A stretch of 64,000 bases of DNA from an uncultured Oscillibacter sp. GTDB taxonomy: Bacteria; Bacillota; Clostridia; Oscillospirales; Oscillospiraceae. The first letter of the stretch is position 1; each line of letters begins with the position of its first letter. The translations under genes were made by a program, and so were the position numbers. This document shows, piece after piece, positions 1 to 9,461 of the stretch. The stretch is from contig CAJUQQ010000003.1 in the NCBI GenBank assembly GCA_910588175.1, forward strand, positions 14,631 to 78,630, in the 5' to 3' direction. Below the pieces are notes generated by a model. The model made no database searches and had not been told where the DNA came from. It worked only from the letters and a program-made list of their open reading frames with translations.

Positions 1-1016
1 TCCCGCAGGTCCAGGCCGGTCAGCTTCTTGATTTTCTCCAACCGGTATACCAGGGTGTTGCGGTGGACGAAGAGCTTTCGGGCGGTCTCAGAGACGTTCA
101 GGTTATTCTCAAAAAAGCGATGAATGGTGAAAAGGGTTTCCTTGTCCAGGGCGTCGATGGGGTTCTTTTTGAAGACCTCCTGGAGGAACATCTCGCACAA
201 GGTGGTGGGCAGCTGGTAAATCAGGCGGCCGATGCCCAGATTCTCATAGTTAATCACATATTTTTCCGTATCAAAGACCTTGCCCACGTCAATGGAAATC
301 TGGGCCTCTTTGTAGGACTTTGCCAGATCCCGCAGATGGGTGGCGATGGTACCGATACCCACAACCACGGTGCTCTCCGTACCGGATCGGAGGCTCTCCT
401 CAATGGAGGCGGCGATCTTGTTCAGCTCCCGGAAGCCCGCTCCCTCGGGCATCTGCCGGACCAGCACCACGTCCCCGTCGCCGATGTTCAGCACAAAGTC
501 GTTCTGCCGGTCGGGGAACATGGCCTGTACCACGTCGGTGGGAACGGACTCTCCCTTTTTCAGCGCCCGGACCACAAAGACCCCCCGGGCCACATCGGCG
601 GTAACCCGCAGTTCCTTGGCCCGCATATAAATATCGCCCAGCATGATATTATCCGAGATGATATCCTTGATAAAGGACCCCCGGTCATGCTTCTCCTCGT
701 AATAGGCCTTGGCGGCGTTCAGCGCCACCGTGGCAACGGAGCACACCGCCTTGCTGACATCGTTCTCCCCGAAGGCAAAGGCCGCGTAGTCAAACTGGTT
801 TCCCCAGCCGTTCAGCGCCTTGAAGGTCTTCCCATCGGAAGAAATTAACGCGGCGCCGGCATTGTTTACCAGCGGAACATACTCCGTCCACCGCTGGCCG
901 ATCAGGGAAAGCTCACTACAGGCGATTACCACGCCTTCCCCATCTAAGACGCCGATGGTGCGGTCCGTGTTTTCCTTCAACTGCAATACTACATTTTGAT
1001 AAATTCTTCCAGACAT
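1..1016 (-). CDS. CdaR/PucR-family sugar-diacid-type transcriptional regulator (3' end cut by window edge)
   Basis: This frame is open from an ATG at 1016 to the window edge (338 codons), so the C-terminus is partial. The last ~40 residues form the PucR/CdaR-type helix-turn-helix: ENNLNVSETARKLFVHRN followed by TLVYRLEKIKKLTGLDLR. The N-terminal part (QLKENTDRTIGVLDGEG, then SSDGKTFKA) resembles the sensory region of sugar-diacid regulators, and the centre looks like the GGDEF-like CdaR middle domain. The family activates uptake or catabolism genes in response to small ligands; the ligand here is unknown. GGAGG lies ~8 nt before the ATG, and a near-consensus promoter lies just upstream, so it is probably transcribed alone. 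Family confident, effector not. Confidence 0.88.
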   Translation of the reverse strand, partial: MSGRIYQNVVLQLKENTDRTIGVLDGEGVVIACSELSLIGQRWTEYVPLVNNAGAALISSDGKTFKALNGWGNQFDYAAFAFGENDVSKAVCSVATVALNAAKAYYEEKHDRGSFIKDIISDNIMLGDIYMRAKELRVTADVARGVFVVRALKKGESVPTDVVQAMFPDRQNDFVLNIGDGDVVLVRQMPEGAGFRELNKIAASIEESLRSGTESTVVVGIGTIATHLRDLAKSYKEAQISIDVGKVFDTEKYVINYENLGIGRLIYQLPTTLCEMFLQEVFKKNPIDALDKETLFTIHRFFENNLNVSETARKLFVHRNTLVYRLEKIKKLTGLDLR

Positions 1017-1075
1017 GGCCGTCCTCCTCACCTAAAATACCGGGGAAGTAATGATACCATCTTAAAAACAACTCT

Positions 1076-1104
1076 ATTATATCGTCAACTTCACCAAATT
1101 GCAA
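1076..1104 (-). promoter_or_regulatory. Sigma-A promoter for the CdaR-like regulator
   Basis: On the minus strand TTGCAA (1104-1099), a 17-nt spacer and a perfect TATAAT (1081-1076) precede the regulator start by 60 nt. Confidence 0.75.
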
Positions 1105-1172
1105 GAAGTTTTTTCTTTTTTCAACAAAAAACTCGTTCCCTTTTTGGTAAGTATTCGGGTTTTTTCTCGAAA

Positions 1173-1895
1173 CTATACAAGGGCACGAAGCCCCGCGATC
1201 TCCTCCTCGGTCAAAAAGCGAAAGGCCCCCCTCGCAAGTCCGCGATCCAGGGGCAGCGTCCCCATCTGTACGCGCTCCAGATACAGCACCGGCTTCCCCC
1301 TGGCCGCCAGCATCCGCTTCACCTGATGGAATTTCCCCTCCCGCAGAGTGACGCGCGCTTCGCTCTCCTTGTCGGCCAAGAGTATCTCCAGCCTGGCGGG
1401 CTGACATTGAAGTCCATCCGGCAGGGACATCCCAGAGGCAAAGGCCTGGCAGTCCTCTTCCGTCAGCCGGCCCTTGGTGCGGGTATAGTATACTTTGTCC
1501 ACATGGCGCTTAGGCGACAGCAGGGCATGCGCCAAACCGCCCTCATCGGTCAGCAGCAGCAAGCCCTCAGTATCCTTGTCCAAACGGCCAACTGGAAAAA
1601 GCTTCTGTTTTTGCAGCTCCCGGGGCAGCAGGTCCAGCACCGTTTTCCCCCGCCCGTCCTCAGTGGCGGAAAGATAGCCCCCGGGTTTATTCATCATAAT
1701 CCAGGTAACACGGCGGTAGGACAGTACCTCGCCATTTACCGATATCTCCACCGCCTCCGGAGCAAACTTCTTCTCAACGGAGCAAACGGCGGCGCCGTTC
1801 ACCGTCACCAGCCCCCGGCGGGCCAGCTCTTTTGCCTCCCTGCGGGACCACTTCCCTGTTGAGGCAATGATTTTGTCTAAGCGCTGCTGTTCCAT
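1173..1895 (-). CDS. rsuA: RsuA/RluB-family rRNA pseudouridine synthase
   Basis: This 240-aa protein isomerises a specific uridine to pseudouridine in rRNA; by family the 16S U516 RsuA type is most likely, but RluB/E/F specificity cannot be excluded. An N-terminal S4 RNA-binding domain (residues ~3-50, RLDKIIASTGKWSRREAKEL) precedes the catalytic domain. That domain carries the signature GRLDKDTEGLLLLTDEG with the catalytic Asp, and an upstream MMNKPGGYLSA strand. I chose the ATG at 1895 because AAAGGAGG sits 9 nt before it; an upstream in-frame start at 1922 has no such site. It has no operon partner here. Confidence 0.88.
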   Translation of the reverse strand: MEQQRLDKIIASTGKWSRREAKELARRGLVTVNGAAVCSVEKKFAPEAVEISVNGEVLSYRRVTWIMMNKPGGYLSATEDGRGKTVLDLLPRELQKQKLFPVGRLDKDTEGLLLLTDEGGLAHALLSPKRHVDKVYYTRTKGRLTEEDCQAFASGMSLPDGLQCQPARLEILLADKESEARVTLREGKFHQVKRMLAARGKPVLYLERVQMGTLPLDRGLARGAFRFLTEEEIAGLRALV

Positions 1896-1950
1896 GGCGG
1901 TCCGCCTCCTTTCCCGCCTCAATCTTTGGGGCGGTACGATTGCTTGTTTG

Positions 1951-1979
1951 ATTGTAGCATATTTTTATGGAAAAATGAA
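1951..1979 (-). promoter_or_regulatory. Probable promoter for the rsuA-type gene
   Basis: On the minus strand TTCATT, a 17-nt spacer and TACAAT lie in an AT-rich stretch ~55 nt before the start. The -35 box is weak. Confidence 0.45.
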
Positions 1980-2004
1980 TAAGGAACTGTCAGGAGGGAT
2001 TGGT

Positions 2005-2469
2005 ATGTTGATTTGGACCGCAAAATTTTCCCGAAAGAAAGCCGCCGGCGCTGTCATCCTGATGGGCGTGGTCATGGCGGCGCTGATTGTGCTGATGGGC
2101 CGGGCTCCGGAGGAGCCGGAGATTCCCCTGCCCAAGCTGACCACAAATGAAGAACGGGTAGCTTATCTGCAGTCCCTAGGCTGGGACGTGGAGCCGGAGC
2201 CGATCGAGACCCTGCAATTCCTGCTCCCCGCTGAGCTGGAGGAGCCCTACCGCACGTACAATGAGCTCCAGCTCAGTCAAGGGTTTGACCTGACAAAATG
2301 CTGCGGAAAGCAGGTAAACCGCTGCACCTATACCGTCACAAATTATCCGGAACAGACCGGAAGCGTCCAGGCAAATCTATACATCTGCGAGGACATTCCG
2401 GTGGCCGGAGACATCTGTGCCTCCGGGGCCAGGGGATTTCAAGGCCCCCTCCTCCGGACAACGGAATGA
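2005..2469 (+). CDS. DUF4830-type membrane-anchored protein
   Basis: This 154-aa protein has a short basic N-terminus, one membrane segment (~residues 14-32, AGAVILMGVVMAALIVLMG) and an extracytoplasmic domain. The domain resembles the clostridial DUF4830 family: ERVAYLQSLGWDVEPEP, then YNELQLSQGFDL, then YTVTNYPEQ, ending in GDICASGARGFQGPL. Its function is unknown. The ATG at 2005 is preceded by CAGGAGGGAT; earlier in-frame starts would run through the promoter region of the divergent rsuA-type gene. It is a single gene closed by a strong terminator facing tuf. Confidence 0.75.
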   Translation: MLIWTAKFSRKKAAGAVILMGVVMAALIVLMGRAPEEPEIPLPKLTTNEERVAYLQSLGWDVEPEPIETLQFLLPAELEEPYRTYNELQLSQGFDLTKCCGKQVNRCTYTVTNYPEQTGSVQANLYICEDIPVAGDICASGARGFQGPLLRTTE

Positions 2470-2470
2470 G

Positions 2471-2503
2471 AAAAAGGACTGCCGCAAAACGGCAGTCCTT
2501 TTT
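2471..2503. terminator. Bidirectional rho-independent terminator
   Basis: A perfect 14-bp stem (AAAAAGGACTGCCG / CGGCAGTCCTTTTT) with a 5-nt loop sits between the convergent DUF4830 gene and tuf. A-tract and T-tract flank it on both strands, so it should stop both transcripts. Confidence 0.93.
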
Positions 2504-2514
2504 ATGCTTAGAAC

Positions 2515-3717
<1,203 letters not shown>

Positions 3718-3783
3718 TTGAAAATCCTCCTATAAATGTTCAATTGCGGTCGTGGCATTGCGTAACGATAATCAGCAATGTCT

Positions 3784-3812
3784 ATTCTACAGTATTCCGC
3801 CTGGAAAATCAA
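3784..3812 (-). promoter_or_regulatory. Internal promoter driving tuf
   Basis: On the minus strand TTGATT (3812-3807), a 17-nt spacer and TAGAAT (3789-3784) lie between fusA and tuf, 67 nt before the tuf start. Confidence 0.75.
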
Positions 3813-3856
3813 TCCCTTTTTCCCAATTTGGTCCAGGGCTTTTCTGCGGAAGAACG

Positions 3857-5959
3857 TCAGTTGGGCTTCACCCGAGTCTCCACAATCTTTTCCGCGATGC
3901 TCTTGGGAATCTCCTCATAGCTGTGCGGCTCCATGGAGTACTGACCGCGGCCCTGCGTGCTGGAGCGCAGATCGGTGGCATAGCCAAACATGTTGGCCAG
4001 AGGCACCAGCGCGTCCACCTGCTGAGCGCCGGGGCGGGCTTCCTGACCCTGGATCTGGCCGCGGCGGGCGGTCAGATCACCGATCACAGTGCCCAGATAC
4101 TCGTCAGGAACGATGACGGAGACCTTCATAATGGGCTCCAGCAGAGTGGCTCCCGCCTTGCGGCAGGCCTCTTTAAAGGCCATGGAACCGGCAATCTTGA
4201 AGGCCATCTCGGAAGAGTCGACCTCATGATAGGAGCCGTCATACAGAGTGACCTTTACATCCACTACAGGGAAACCGGCCATGACACCAGCGTTCATAGC
4301 GCCCTGGATACCCGCGTCAACAGCGGGAATATACTCCTTGGGCACCGCGCCGCCCACGATGGAGTTGACAAACTCGTAACCCTTGCCGGGCTCGTTGGGT
4401 TCCACACGGATCTTGACATGACCGTACTGGCCCTTGCCGCCGGACTGGCGGGCATATTTGGTATCCTGTTCCACCATCTTCTTGATGGTTTCCTTATAGG
4501 CCACCTGGGGAGCGCCGACATTGGCTTCCACCTTGTACTCCCGGAGCAGACGGTCGACGATGATCTCCAGATGGAGCTCGCCCATACCGGCGATGATGGT
4601 CTGTCCGGTTTCCTCGTCGGTGTAGGTCTTGAAGGTGGGGTCCTCCTCCGCCAGCTTGATGAGGCCGATAGTCATCTTCTCCTGGCCGGCCTTGGTCTTG
4701 GGCTCAATAGCCACCCGGATAACGGGCTCAGGGAACTCCATGGACTCCAGAATGACGGGATGCTTTTCGTCGCAGAGGGTATCTCCGGTGGTGGAGTTCT
4801 TCAGGCCGATGACCGCAGCGATGTCGCCGGAGTACACGGTCTCAATATCCTCCCGGTGGTTGGCGTGCATCTGGAGGATGCGGCCAACGCGCTCCTTTTG
4901 CTTCTTCGTGGAGTTGAGCACCTGGGTGCCGGTATTCAGGGAACCGGAATAGACACGAATAAAGGACAGACGGCCCACATAAGGATCGGTGGCGATCTTA
5001 AAGGCCAGGGCGGAAAAGGGCGCGTCGTCAGAAGAAGGACGCTCCTCCTCCTCTTCCGTGTTGGGGTTGAAGCCCTTGATAGCGGGAACATCGGTGGGAG
5101 CGGGCATATAGTCCACGATGGCATCCAGCATCTTCTGCACGCCCTTATTTTTGTAGGACGTGCCGCAGGTGACGGGGACCATTTCGTTAGCGATGGTGGC
5201 CTTGCGGATGGCGGCGCGGATCTTGTCCTGAGAGACCTCCTGGCCGTCCAGATACAGCTCGGCAATCTCGTCGTCAAACATAGAGACGGCGTCCATCAGC
5301 TTCTCGTGGTACTCGTTGGCAAGGTCCAGCATGTCGGCGGGGATCTCCTCCACCCGCATGTCCTTGCCCAGGTCGTCATAATAGATGTCCGCGTTCATCT
5401 CCACCAAGTCGATGATGCCCTTAAAGGTCTCCTCGCTTCCGATGGGAAGCTGGATGGGCACGGCATTGCACTTCAGGCGCTCCTCCACCATGTGGAGCAC
5501 GTTGTAAAAGTCCGCGCCCATGATGTCCATCTTGTTAACATAGATCATCCGGGGGACCTTATAGGTGTCCGCCTGACGCCAGACGGTCTCGGACTGGGGC
5601 TCCACGCCGCCCTTGGCGCACAGAACAGTCACGGAACCGTCCAGAACGCGCAGGGAACGCTCCACTTCCACGGTGAAGTCCACGTGGCCCGGGGTATCGA
5701 TGATATTGATACGAGTGGGCTTGAACTGGTTTTTGGAACCAGACCAGTAGCAGGTGGTGGCGGCGGACGTAATGGTGATGCCGCGCTCCTGTTCCTGGGC
5801 CATCCAGTCCATCGTGGCGGTACCGTCGTGGGTCTCGCCGATTTTATAGTTCACGCCGGTGTAGAACAAGATCCGCTCGGTGGTCGTGGTCTTGCCCGCG
5901 TCGATGTGAGCCATAATGCCGATGTTTCTGGTGTTTTCAAGCGATGTTTTTCTCGGCAT
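3857..5959 (-). CDS. fusA: Elongation factor G
   Basis: This 700-aa translocase GTPase moves tRNA and mRNA through the ribosome. It starts MPRKTSLENTRNIGIMAHID, with the P-loop AHIDAGKTTTTERILFYTG, G3 DTPGHVDF, G4 NKMD and the full domain II-V sequence, including GGKGQYGHV in domain IV. Length is typical. It lies 21 nt after rpsG with GTTAGGAGAT as its ribosome-binding site. It is third from the end in the classical str order. Confidence 0.99.
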   Translation of the reverse strand: MPRKTSLENTRNIGIMAHIDAGKTTTTERILFYTGVNYKIGETHDGTATMDWMAQEQERGITITSAATTCYWSGSKNQFKPTRINIIDTPGHVDFTVEVERSLRVLDGSVTVLCAKGGVEPQSETVWRQADTYKVPRMIYVNKMDIMGADFYNVLHMVEERLKCNAVPIQLPIGSEETFKGIIDLVEMNADIYYDDLGKDMRVEEIPADMLDLANEYHEKLMDAVSMFDDEIAELYLDGQEVSQDKIRAAIRKATIANEMVPVTCGTSYKNKGVQKMLDAIVDYMPAPTDVPAIKGFNPNTEEEEERPSSDDAPFSALAFKIATDPYVGRLSFIRVYSGSLNTGTQVLNSTKKQKERVGRILQMHANHREDIETVYSGDIAAVIGLKNSTTGDTLCDEKHPVILESMEFPEPVIRVAIEPKTKAGQEKMTIGLIKLAEEDPTFKTYTDEETGQTIIAGMGELHLEIIVDRLLREYKVEANVGAPQVAYKETIKKMVEQDTKYARQSGGKGQYGHVKIRVEPNEPGKGYEFVNSIVGGAVPKEYIPAVDAGIQGAMNAGVMAGFPVVDVKVTLYDGSYHEVDSSEMAFKIAGSMAFKEACRKAGATLLEPIMKVSVIVPDEYLGTVIGDLTARRGQIQGQEARPGAQQVDALVPLANMFGYATDLRSSTQGRGQYSMEPHSYEEIPKSIAEKIVETRVKPN

Positions 5960-5980
5960 ACTTGATATCTCCTAACTAGC

Positions 5981-6451
5981 TTACCAGCGGAAGTGCGCAA
6001 AAGCCTTGTTGGCTTCGGCCTGCTTGTGCATATCCTCGCGCTTCTTCACGGCCGCTCCGGTGTTGTTGGCGGCGTCCATGATTTCGCCGGCAAGGCGCTC
6101 GGCCATCGTGCGCTCGCTCCGGGCGCGGGAATACGCGGTCAGCCACCGCAGTCCCAGCGTGGTGCGCCGGGCGGGACGGACCTCCATAGGGACCTGATAG
6201 TTGGCGCCGCCCACACGGCGGGCCTTGACCTCCAGGTTTGGCATAATGTTGTCCATAGCCTGGGTGAACACTTCAACGGGGTCGTTTCCGGTCTTCTCCT
6301 TGATCTGATCGAAGGCACTGTAGACCACCTTCTGCGCCACACCCTTCTTGCCGTCCAGCATCACGTTGTTGACCAGACGGGTCACCAGCACGGAGCCGTA
6401 CATGGGGTCGGGCAGAATTTCTCTCTTGGGAACATTACCTCTTCTGGGCAC
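5981..6451 (-). CDS. rpsG: 30S ribosomal protein S7 (GTG start)
   Basis: This 156-aa primary 16S-binding protein organises the 30S head. PRRGNVPKREILPD at the N-terminus and the GGANYQVPMEVRPARR region are canonical. A longer reading from an ATG at 6469 is possible, but that ATG lies inside the ribosome-binding site itself (ATGAAGGAGGG). The GTG at 6451, 8 nt after AAGGAGG, gives the normal S7 N-terminus and length, so I take GTG as the start. The 200-nt gap upstream of it contains a possible internal promoter and an AAGGC-GAAA-GCCTT hairpin. Confidence 0.97.
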   Translation of the reverse strand: MPRRGNVPKREILPDPMYGSVLVTRLVNNVMLDGKKGVAQKVVYSAFDQIKEKTGNDPVEVFTQAMDNIMPNLEVKARRVGGANYQVPMEVRPARRTTLGLRWLTAYSRARSERTMAERLAGEIMDAANNTGAAVKKREDMHKQAEANKAFAHFRW

Positions 6452-6552
6452 TATGCTTCCCTCCTTCATAATGATTCTATGATCTCATAGGTACTCAAAA
6501 GGCTTTCGCCTTCCGTGAATGCCTCTGCCGAAGGGCAACGCCCGCGTGTTTC

Positions 6553-6582
6553 ATTATATATAAAACCTGTTCGGCAAAGTAA
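6553..6582 (-). promoter_or_regulatory. Possible internal promoter between rpsL and rpsG
   Basis: On the minus strand TTACTT, an 18-nt spacer and a perfect TATAAT occur in the unusually long 202-nt rpsL-rpsG gap. The -35 is poor, so this is tentative. Confidence 0.4.
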
Positions 6583-6653
6583 TTCGTTGGGATCAGTCCC
6601 GCAAGGGGATGCGATATCCGCGTGCGGCAGAACCGCTGGCGGCTATCCAATCC

Positions 6654-7070
6654 TTACTTGGACTTGGGCCGCTTGGCGCCGTACTTGGAGCGGGCCTGCA
6701 TCCGGCCGGAAACGCCCTGGGTATCCAGAGTGCCGCGGATGATGTGGTAGCGGACGCCGGGGAGGTCCTTGACACGGCCGCCGCGGATCATGACCACGGA
6801 GTGCTCCTGGAGGGAGTGGCCTACGCCAGGAATATAGGCGGTGACCTCGTAGCCGTTGGTCAGGCGCACACGGGCGATCTTACGCAGGGCGGAGTTGGGC
6901 TTCTTGGGGGTCGCGGTTCTCACGGCGGTGCAGACGCCTCTCTTCTGGGGAGAAGGCTGATTGGTGGTCTTGGTCTTCAGGGTGTTCAGACCGAACTGCA
7001 GGGCGGGAGAATTGGACTTGTAGGAAGCCTGTTCCCTTCCTTTGCGGACCAGCTGGTTAAAAGTAGGCAT
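6654..7070 (-). CDS. rpsL: 30S ribosomal protein S12
   Basis: This 138-aa decoding-centre protein has the longer N-terminal form usual in Firmicutes. It starts MPTFNQLVRKGREQ, has the decoding loop TPKKPNSALRK and the second loop GGRVKDLPGVRYH. The lysines whose mutation gives streptomycin resistance are wild type in both loops. The ATG at 7070 follows AAAGGAGAAA; an upstream in-frame extension of 18 residues is not S12-like and is rejected. Confidence 0.98.
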   Translation of the reverse strand: MPTFNQLVRKGREQASYKSNSPALQFGLNTLKTKTTNQPSPQKRGVCTAVRTATPKKPNSALRKIARVRLTNGYEVTAYIPGVGHSLQEHSVVMIRGGRVKDLPGVRYHIIRGTLDTQGVSGRMQARSKYGAKRPKSK

Positions 7071-7160
7071 TGAATTTCTCCTTTCTTTCATATTTTTAAT
7101 GTTTATTTTTTGCAGAAAACCCAAGGGTTATTCTGAAAAAACCAAAAATAACGCGGGGAT

Positions 7161-7394
7161 TCAGGAAATCAGCTCCGCCGCGACGGAGGCCCCCACGGCA
7201 ATGCCGCAGGCCCGGCCCAGCTGGGCCATAGTTTTTCCCGTTTCCACCGGGATGCCGGCGGCGGCGCACTCGGCGGCAATGGGCCCGGTCAGGGCCGGGT
7301 CGGCGTCGCTGGCCAGGTACACCCGGCGGGCCCGTCCCTCTCGGACGGCTTTGCGGGACTGCTTTACGCCGACGACCCGCTTTTCAGGCTCCAT
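7161..7394 (-). CDS. L7Ae-family K-turn-binding protein (YbxF/YbzG-like)
   Basis: This 77-aa protein belongs to the L7Ae/L30e/YbxF family of kink-turn RNA binders: QSRKAVREGRARRVYLASDAD, then the ACGIAVGASVAAEL C-terminal region. It is the first gene of the str operon, the position of ybxF in Bacillus. GGGAGG lies 8 nt before the ATG. Family members bind K-turns in rRNA or other RNAs. A member called OapC (YbzG) has been reported to bind a K-turn in OLE RNA, and a candidate OLE RNA lies at the right edge of this window. Family confident; RNA target inferred. Confidence 0.88.
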   Translation of the reverse strand: MEPEKRVVGVKQSRKAVREGRARRVYLASDADPALTGPIAAECAAAGIPVETGKTMAQLGRACGIAVGASVAAELIS

Positions 7395-7471
7395 AGGTTA
7401 AACCTCCCGATGCCGTTTCCAGCGAGAAGCGCACAGCAAAATTCACGGACTTCCGGTCCGCGCAAGTACGC

Positions 7472-7500
7472 ATTATAGCATGACCTTCCCCTGCCGTCAA
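7472..7500 (-). promoter_or_regulatory. str operon promoter
   Basis: On the minus strand TTGACG (7500-7495), a 17-nt spacer and a perfect TATAAT (7477-7472) lie 78 nt before the L7Ae-like gene. The short leader contains a small GGAC-CGGAA-GTCC hairpin. Confidence 0.88.
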
Positions 7501-7559
7501 GCGTTTTTGGCAAAAAGATTTTCATTTTCCTGTTTTTCCAGGGATTTCCCCGGCTCCGC

Positions 7560-8396
7560 TCACACCAGGGGCGGCTTGAGGAAGCCGATCAGGGCCAGGA
7601 CCGTGAAATGGGCGGGATAAAAAGCGTAACAAAAGCGCTGAAAGCCCTTCCCGGCCCTTCCCTTTTCTCCATTATCTGAAAGCGTAACCAGCATCCCAAA
7701 GTAGTTGCCCAGCACGTTCAAAAGGCAGTTTCGCAGAGCTCCGGTCAGTTCCGGTGTTCCCAGGCTCTCCGCAACCCACAAGACCAGCCCCCGGCGGGAC
7801 AGCAGTACGGCGGGGATATAGATGAGAGCCTTCTGCCAGCGGGGACAGTTTCGAGTAATGTAATAAACCCAGGCCAGAATAATATAGCCCTTTCCGCCCT
7901 CCATGCGGAGCTCCATGGCAAGCCAGGTGGCCGCCGCCACGGCCAAGGGGCTCAGGAAAAGCAGCTTCCGGCGCTTCAGCTCCTCATGGGCCCAGAGGAC
8001 GCACAGGGCCAGGGCCAGCGTGAACAGGATGTTCAGTCCCGTCTCCCGCCAGTCTCCCTCCACGCCCAGCACCCGCATTTCCGCCAGATCAAACAGCGTA
8101 TAGGGAACCTGTGCAATCACCGCCGTCAGAAAAACGCGGCCTATGTAGCGGCGGACGTTGGAGGTATGCGCAAACCCTTGGGCAATGCAATACACGAAGA
8201 TGGGCGCCGCCAAGCGTCCGATATACATTATATATAGGACAAACTCGTCCAGCAGCCAGTCGGCAAGGCCCCCATAGCCTCCGCTCCACAAAAGGTCCGC
8301 CAAGGGAGCAAATATCTGATACAGAGGAAAGATGCGGACGGTGTGGTCAAAGACCATGCAGCCTATGGCAAAAATTTTCAGTTGTTTATAGCTCAT
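7560..8396 (-). CDS. TraX-family integral membrane protein
   Basis: This 278-aa polytopic protein resembles the TraX family: KIFAIGCMVFDHTVRIF at the N-terminus, then IGRLAAPIFVYCIAQGFAHT and many hydrophobic segments. TraX acetylates F-pilin in conjugation, but chromosomal homologues are common in Clostridia without any conjugation genes, as here; an acyltransferase-like role is only inference. AAGGAGG lies 6 nt before the ATG. It is transcribed alone, away from the MITE-like repeat. Confidence 0.8.
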   Translation of the reverse strand: MSYKQLKIFAIGCMVFDHTVRIFPLYQIFAPLADLLWSGGYGGLADWLLDEFVLYIMYIGRLAAPIFVYCIAQGFAHTSNVRRYIGRVFLTAVIAQVPYTLFDLAEMRVLGVEGDWRETGLNILFTLALALCVLWAHEELKRRKLLFLSPLAVAAATWLAMELRMEGGKGYIILAWVYYITRNCPRWQKALIYIPAVLLSRRGLVLWVAESLGTPELTGALRNCLLNVLGNYFGMLVTLSDNGEKGRAGKGFQRFCYAFYPAHFTVLALIGFLKPPLV

Positions 8397-8540
8397 GATA
8401 TCCTCCTTATATTCGGCTTGGAGCCGGTTTCAAGGAGAGTATACAGGCCATTTCTTACAAACCACTCGACAAAAATCTTACGATTTTCTTACAATCTCAA
8501 TTCCAACCCGAACCACCCTCTCAAGCGGCGGCGCTCCTTC

Positions 8541-8705
8541 CTGGGGTCTGTTCACATAAGACAAACGTGCGGGGTTTCGAGCAAATTTTCGCCGGGCGCA
8601 AGGCAAAAATTTGCGTGCGTACGGACGTACGCCAAAAATTTTTAACGCGTCAGACGGCAAAATCTGCCGAAAACGTGTGTTTGGGTTTATGTGAACAGAC
8701 TCCAG
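8541..8705. mobile_element. MITE-like element with terminal inverted repeats
   Basis: A 165-bp non-coding element is bounded by inverted repeats CTGGGGTCTGTTCACATAA (8541-8559) and, on the other strand from 8705, CTGGAGTCTGTTCACATAA: 18 of 19 positions match, with further similarity inward. The interior holds AT-rich stretches and a short palindrome GCGTACG-GA-CGTACGC near 8620. There is no convincing ORF or target-site duplication. The size and ends suggest a non-autonomous transposon derivative or dispersed intergenic repeat. Confidence 0.65.
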
Positions 8706-8714
8706 CAATGCGCC

Positions 8715-8743
8715 TTGACAAATTTCGACAAAGCGGGTAGTAT
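8715..8743 (+). promoter_or_regulatory. Promoter for the cupin gene
   Basis: A perfect TTGACA (8715-8720), a 17-nt spacer and TAGTAT (8738-8743) lie 10 bp beyond the right end of the MITE-like element. Confidence 0.65.
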
Positions 8744-8788
8744 AAAGCAGGTTATCCCGACGAGAGAGAACGGAGGCGACGCGTACTC

Positions 8789-9229
8789 ATGGAGGACGAT
8801 CTGTTCAAGCCCATACCCGGCGAGGGAATCATGCCCCACAAACCGGGAACGGAAATTCCGGAGCCGGAACCGCCTGGAGACGGCCCCATCCTGGCCCGGG
8901 TCCAACACTCCCGGCCTCATCATCTGGACAATGGCCGGACCATTCTGCGGCCCAGCCTTCCCTACGACGATGTCAGCCACATGATGAGCTGTTTCCTGGA
9001 CCTGTATATCGGCGCAAGGTACGCCCCGGGCCCCTCCCGCCCTGGCTGTGTCTGCCACGCCACGGTCATTTCCGGTACCGTCAGCCTGACAGCGGAGGGA
9101 CACAACTACCAGCTGCTTGAGCGGGACGCGCTCCGCTTCAAGGCGGACCAGCCCTACTATTTTGAGAACATCTCCAGCGGTACCGGGCGGCTGCTGCTGG
9201 AATACCAATATCTCCAAAACCTCGCTTAA
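8789..9229 (+). CDS. Small cupin-domain protein
   Basis: This 146-aa protein has a Pro-rich N-terminus (~60 aa) and a C-terminal cupin fold of the sort that ends many XRE-cupin regulators: VCHATVISGTVSLTAEG, then LLERDALRFKADQPYYFEN. It lacks a helix-turn-helix, so it is a stand-alone sensor or small-molecule binder, not an obvious regulator. GGAGG lies ~13 nt before the ATG, a rather long spacing. It is a single gene with its own promoter and terminator. Confidence 0.7.
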   Translation: MEDDLFKPIPGEGIMPHKPGTEIPEPEPPGDGPILARVQHSRPHHLDNGRTILRPSLPYDDVSHMMSCFLDLYIGARYAPGPSRPGCVCHATVISGTVSLTAEGHNYQLLERDALRFKADQPYYFENISSGTGRLLLEYQYLQNLA

Positions 9230-9239
9230 CATGAAAACA

Positions 9240-9461
9240 GACAAGCTGCGGCCGGCGCCAAATGACACCGGCCTCAGCTTGTCAAAAAAATACCGTCTGA
9301 AAGAAGATGGAAAGGAAAAGAGCTACGAGAGAAACCCATCAGGGGTTTCTCTCGTTTTCAATCAGAAGGTTTTCGGAACTTTTTGAAGGTCTGAAAACCT
9401 TGCGCAGGCTGGCGAAAAAGTATTTTCGCCAGCCTGCGGCCGGCGCCAAATGACACCGGCC
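9240..9461. repeat. Cluster of intergenic palindromes with a 29-bp direct repeat
   Basis: The 330-bp gap between the cupin gene and bioY is packed with perfect hairpins. An identical 29-bp sequence (9246-9274 and 9434-9462) carries GGCCGG and CCGGCC around the loop CGCCAAATGACA. Copy 1 is nested in a larger stem GACAAGCTG/CAGCTTGTC (9240-9283). Copy 2 follows a 16-bp perfect hairpin CGCAGGCTGGCGAAAA / TTTTCGCCAGCCTGCG (9403-9438). A further stem AAGGTTTTC/GAAAACCTT spans 9366-9401. It looks like a REP-type palindromic repeat family. Confidence 0.7.
9326..9358 (+). terminator. Terminator after the cupin gene
   Basis: A perfect 12-bp stem CGAGAGAAACCC / GGGTTTCTCTCG with a 5-nt loop is followed by TTTTC, ~100 nt after the cupin stop. 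Confidence 0.75.

Noticed and set aside
3752..5965. 737-codon open frame antisense to fusA
   Set aside because: It mirrors the fusA reading frame in high-GC DNA; translation is His/Val/Gly-rich without any domain, and fusA is certain.
8478..8708. 76-codon frame inside the MITE-like element
   Set aside because: It runs through both inverted repeats, has no ribosome-binding site, and changes frame sense with the palindromes; non-coding.
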